DNA of 45,212 bases from Pseudomonadota bacterium (GTDB lineage: Bacteria > Pseudomonadota > Gammaproteobacteria > Xanthomonadales > Xanthomonadaceae): the NCBI GenBank assembly GCA_963205495.1, contig CAUJIN010000070.1:1-45212 (forward strand), in the 5' to 3' direction. How positions within the stretch are numbered: the first letter of the stretch is position 1; each line of letters begins with the position of its first letter. The notes beneath the pieces were generated by a model, which worked only from the letters and a program-made list of their open reading frames with translations, was not told the DNA's origin and ran no database searches. The position numbers were made by a program, and so were the translations under genes. Positions 42,715 to 45,212 of the stretch are shown in pieces.

Positions 42715-43684
42715 GCCGGAACCCGCGCTGAATCTTCCCCATCGGCTGGAAAACCCTGGCCTGGTGCAGCTTTCGGGGCGCGACGCCCTGAGTTTTGCGC
42801 AGTCCCAGTTTGCCAACGACGTCACGCAGCTCGCGGACGGGCAGTGGCAGTGGAACCTGTGGCTTTCGGCCAAGGGACGGGTGTTGGCGCTGTTCGCCCT
42901 GGTGCGCCTGGACGCGCAGACCCTGCTGCTGTGGCTGCCGGATCTGGACGCGGAGTCGCTTGCCGGGCAGCTCCAGCGATTCCGCTTCCGCAGCAAGGTC
43001 GAGATCGGCGCGCTGGGCGAAGCGGTCTGTCGTGCCGGATTCGAGTCGCCGGAACGCTGCGGGTCGTGCGCTTCGGGTGATCTTGCGCAGATCGAGCGCG
43101 ATGCGACGGGGAACTGGAGCCGCATCACGCTCGACATGGGCGGCGCGGTGCCGCGCACGCTGTGCCTCCTGTCGCGGAGCGATGGTTCAGGCGCGACCGA
43201 CGCCGAATCGGACGGTGCGGCCAACGCGCGCTGGCGCGCGCTGGACATCGCGCACGGCCTGCCGCGCCTTCGCGGCGAGGGCCTCGACGCCTTCACCCCG
43301 CAGATGCTGGGCCTGGAACGCCTGCGCGCCTTCAGCGTCAAGAAGGGCTGCTATCCGGGGCAGGAGATCGTCGCGCGCACCCATTTCCTCGGGCAGGCCA
43401 AGCGCGGTCCGCTGCGCTTTGCGCTGCAACAGCGCGTGGAGGCGGGCGCGCGACTGGGGGCGGAGTCTGGCGAAAGCGCGCAGGTGGTCAGCGTGGCAGA
43501 GAGCCACGGGCGGTTCGAGGTTCTTGCGGTGGGGCCGCGCGAGGCGGCCGCGCCGGGCTGGCGCACTGAATCGGGTTGCGAGGCCGAGCTTCTTGCGCTG
43601 CTGGACGGACTGGCGCGACCGGCAGGAACGCCGGCCGCGCCATGGCATGATTCGGCGGATGCGGACGATCAGCCCGTGCGGTAG
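42704..43684 (+). CDS. ygfZ: YgfZ/GcvT-like folate-binding iron-sulfur maintenance protein
   Basis: YgfZ is a tetrahydrofolate-binding protein that supports synthesis or repair of certain iron-sulfur enzymes. The 326 residues have the family signature KKGCYPGQEIVARTHFLGQAKR with the conserved Cys, and a GcvT-like fold opening with LSGRDALSFAQSQFANDV. The ATG at 42704 starts the conserved part, although the frame is open from 42533. Its promoter must lie within the divergent SDHAF4-like gene. Its stop overlaps the stop of the convergent transporter by 16 bases. Confidence 0.93.
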   Translation: MTIKPEPALNLPHRLENPGLVQLSGRDALSFAQSQFANDVTQLADGQWQWNLWLSAKGRVLALFALVRLDAQTLLLWLPDLDAESLAGQLQRFRFRSKVEIGALGEAVCRAGFESPERCGSCASGDLAQIERDATGNWSRITLDMGGAVPRTLCLLSRSDGSGATDAESDGAANARWRALDIAHGLPRLRGEGLDAFTPQMLGLERLRAFSVKKGCYPGQEIVARTHFLGQAKRGPLRFALQQRVEAGARLGAESGESAQVVSVAESHGRFEVLAVGPREAAAPGWRTESGCEAELLALLDGLARPAGTPAAPWHDSADADDQPVR

Positions 43685-45212
43685 TTGTCCACCACGCGAT
43701 ACCTGCGCGCCACCATTCCGAACACCATTGCTGCGACCAGCGCGAATGCCGCGAAGAAAAACATCTGGAAGGCCGCCACGCTGAAGCCGGTCTGGGCGAT
43801 GGAACCGGTGAGCGAATCGTTGCGTACCGCCGCGTTGGCCAGCAGCACCCAGAGGTTGCCGATGGTGGTGGTGAGATTCCAGAAGCTCATCACCACGCCC
43901 TTCATCGCGGCCGGCGCCTGGCTGTAGGCGAACTCCAGCCCGGTGGCCGAAACCAGCACCTCGCCGAAGGTGAGCAGGGCGTAAGGCAGCACCTGCCAGA
44001 CGATGCTCATGGGGCTGCCACCGTCCATGGCCATCTGGATGCCGCCGATGACGATCCACGCCAGACCGCTGAAAGCGATGCCGGCGGTCATGCGGCGAAG
44101 GGCCGTCGGTTCCCATCCGAACTTGCGCAGCATCGGGTAGAGCACCAGATTGTTGAAGGGAATCAGGATCATCACCAGCGCCGGATTGATCGCCTGCATC
44201 TGCGAAGCGGAGAACCACTCCGGCTTGACCATGGCTTCGCCCTGGATCACCCAGGTCGAGGCCTTCTGGTCGAACAGAGAGAAGAAGGGCGTGGTCAGCG
44301 CGAACATCACCAGCACGCGCAGCACGCTGCGCACCCCGTCCACCGCGGCGTCCGGATGAACGCCGCGGGCGCGTTCCAATTGCATCCAGGCGCCGCCGCC
44401 CACGCCGCCCAGGATCGCCACCAGCGCCAGGCACGCGCAGATCACGAAGCCCAGCGTGGGCATCAGCGCGAACGCCGCCGCCGCCAGCAGCACGCCCGCC
44501 GCAGCGACCCAGAAGCCCGCGCCCAGCGAACCGCTGCCGTCGCGCGCCAAAAGGGCGGTGCGCACCACCTTGGCGAAGGAGTGCGGATCGGAATTGCCCA
44601 CCGGCGGCACCATGACGTAGTGCCTGCGCCCCAGCCAGAACACCAGGGTGGCGATGAACATCAGCGCGCCCGGCACGCCGAAGGCCACCACGGGTCCGAG
44701 CTGCTTGAGGAAGATCGGCATCAGCAGCGAGGCGAACAGCGAGCCGAAGTTGATGATCCAGTAGAAGCCGTCGAAGACGATCTTGGCCAGGTGCTTGTTC
44801 GACTGGTCGAACTGGTCGCCCACGAAAGAGGCCACCAGCGGCTTGATGCCTCCCGAACCCAGCGCGATCAGCCCCAGCCCGAGGAAGAACCCGGTGCGGT
44901 GGTCCACGAACATCGCAAGGCACGCCTGACCCAGGCAGTAGATCAGCGAGAACCAGAGGATGGAGTTGTATTTGCCGAAGAATCGGTCGGCCAGCCAGCC
45001 GCCCAGCAGCGGGAAGAAATACACCCCGATCATGAAGCTGTGCATCAGGTCCTTCGCCGCCAGCGCGCGCTCGCCACTGTCCAGGATGTGCTGCAGCAGA
45101 GTGGAGGTGATCAGGAACTGCACCAGGATGTTGCGCATCCCGTAGAAGCTGAAGCGCTCGCAGCCCTCGTTGCCGATGATGTAGGGAATCTGGCGCGGGA
45201 AGCGCGCGCGGG
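43669..45212 (-). CDS. POT-family proton-coupled peptide transporter (5' truncated)
   Basis: The frame runs off the right edge, and 514 residues are visible. The first visible part, IPYIIGNEGCERFSFYGMRNIL, holds the ExxER proton-coupling motif of the POT/PTR family (SLC15). Later, SGGIKPLVASFVGDQFDQSN is the second POT signature, and ATGLEFAYSQAPAAMKGVVMSFWNLTTTIGN is the C-terminal one. About 12-14 hydrophobic helices are visible. It should import di- and tripeptides with protons across the inner membrane. Only a few N-terminal residues appear to be missing. Confidence 0.95.
   Translation of the reverse strand, partial: RARFPRQIPYIIGNEGCERFSFYGMRNILVQFLITSTLLQHILDSGERALAAKDLMHSFMIGVYFFPLLGGWLADRFFGKYNSILWFSLIYCLGQACLAMFVDHRTGFFLGLGLIALGSGGIKPLVASFVGDQFDQSNKHLAKIVFDGFYWIINFGSLFASLLMPIFLKQLGPVVAFGVPGALMFIATLVFWLGRRHYVMVPPVGNSDPHSFAKVVRTALLARDGSGSLGAGFWVAAAGVLLAAAAFALMPTLGFVICACLALVAILGGVGGGAWMQLERARGVHPDAAVDGVRSVLRVLVMFALTTPFFSLFDQKASTWVIQGEAMVKPEWFSASQMQAINPALVMILIPFNNLVLYPMLRKFGWEPTALRRMTAGIAFSGLAWIVIGGIQMAMDGGSPMSIVWQVLPYALLTFGEVLVSATGLEFAYSQAPAAMKGVVMSFWNLTTTIGNLWVLLANAAVRNDSLTGSIAQTGFSVAAFQMFFFAAFALVAAMVFGMVARRYRVVDNYRTG

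Overview
The window is GC-rich bacterial chromosome that fits a gammaproteobacterium of the Xanthomonadales/Lysobacterales. The evidence is the gene order uppS-cdsA-dxr-rseP-bamA-skp-lpxD-fabZ-lpxA-lpxB-rnhB, an Anr/FNR regulator, a FecI/FecR/TonB-receptor cassette, and GGGAATC/GATTCCC heptamer repeats at gene junctions (the last as recalled for Xanthomonadaceae-type genomes). No database search was possible; family names come from motifs read in the translations.

Left part (1-6719): the tail of a membrane protein, an FNR-type oxygen regulator (minus), then a Ser/Thr kinase fused to a sulfatase-modifying-factor-like domain and a membrane-anchored double-FHA protein (plus). These converge on asnB (minus). 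A small secreted protein with no recognised family follows, and its presumed promoter contains a run of nine G.

Envelope and translation block (6720-28357, mostly minus): rpsB-tsf, then pyrH-frr-uppS-cdsA-dxr-rseP-bamA-skp-lpxD-fabZ-lpxA-lpxB-rnhB. These genes make ribosomal and elongation proteins, UMP, undecaprenyl phosphate, CDP-diacylglycerol, isoprenoid precursors, the outer-membrane protein assembly machine and lipid A. Several are translationally coupled by 4-base overlaps. Between tsf and pyrH sits a complete four-gene Wadjet (JetABCD) SMC anti-plasmid operon on the opposite strand, closed by a strong bidirectional terminator.

Region 28358-31663: a long rpsB leader with a good sigma70 promoter, a divergent LuxR/GerE-type regulator, a 20-base dyad just after it, and a secreted protein with delta-60-like repeats.

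Region 31664-38488: a 1013-residue STN-domain TonB receptor with fecR and fecI (minus). Divergent from fecI is a secreted fusion of a cyanophycinase-like S51 domain and an isoaspartyl peptidase/asparaginase. On paper this one polypeptide could perform both steps of cyanophycin breakdown. I consider it the most novel-looking item in the window.

Right part (38489-45212): sdhE, sdhB, sdhA, sdhD, sdhC and a 57-residue SDHAF4-like (DUF1674) gene form a succinate dehydrogenase operon carrying two assembly factors. ygfZ diverges from it and converges with a POT-family peptide transporter that runs off the window. I saw no tRNA or rRNA gene, CRISPR array, insertion sequence or origin.
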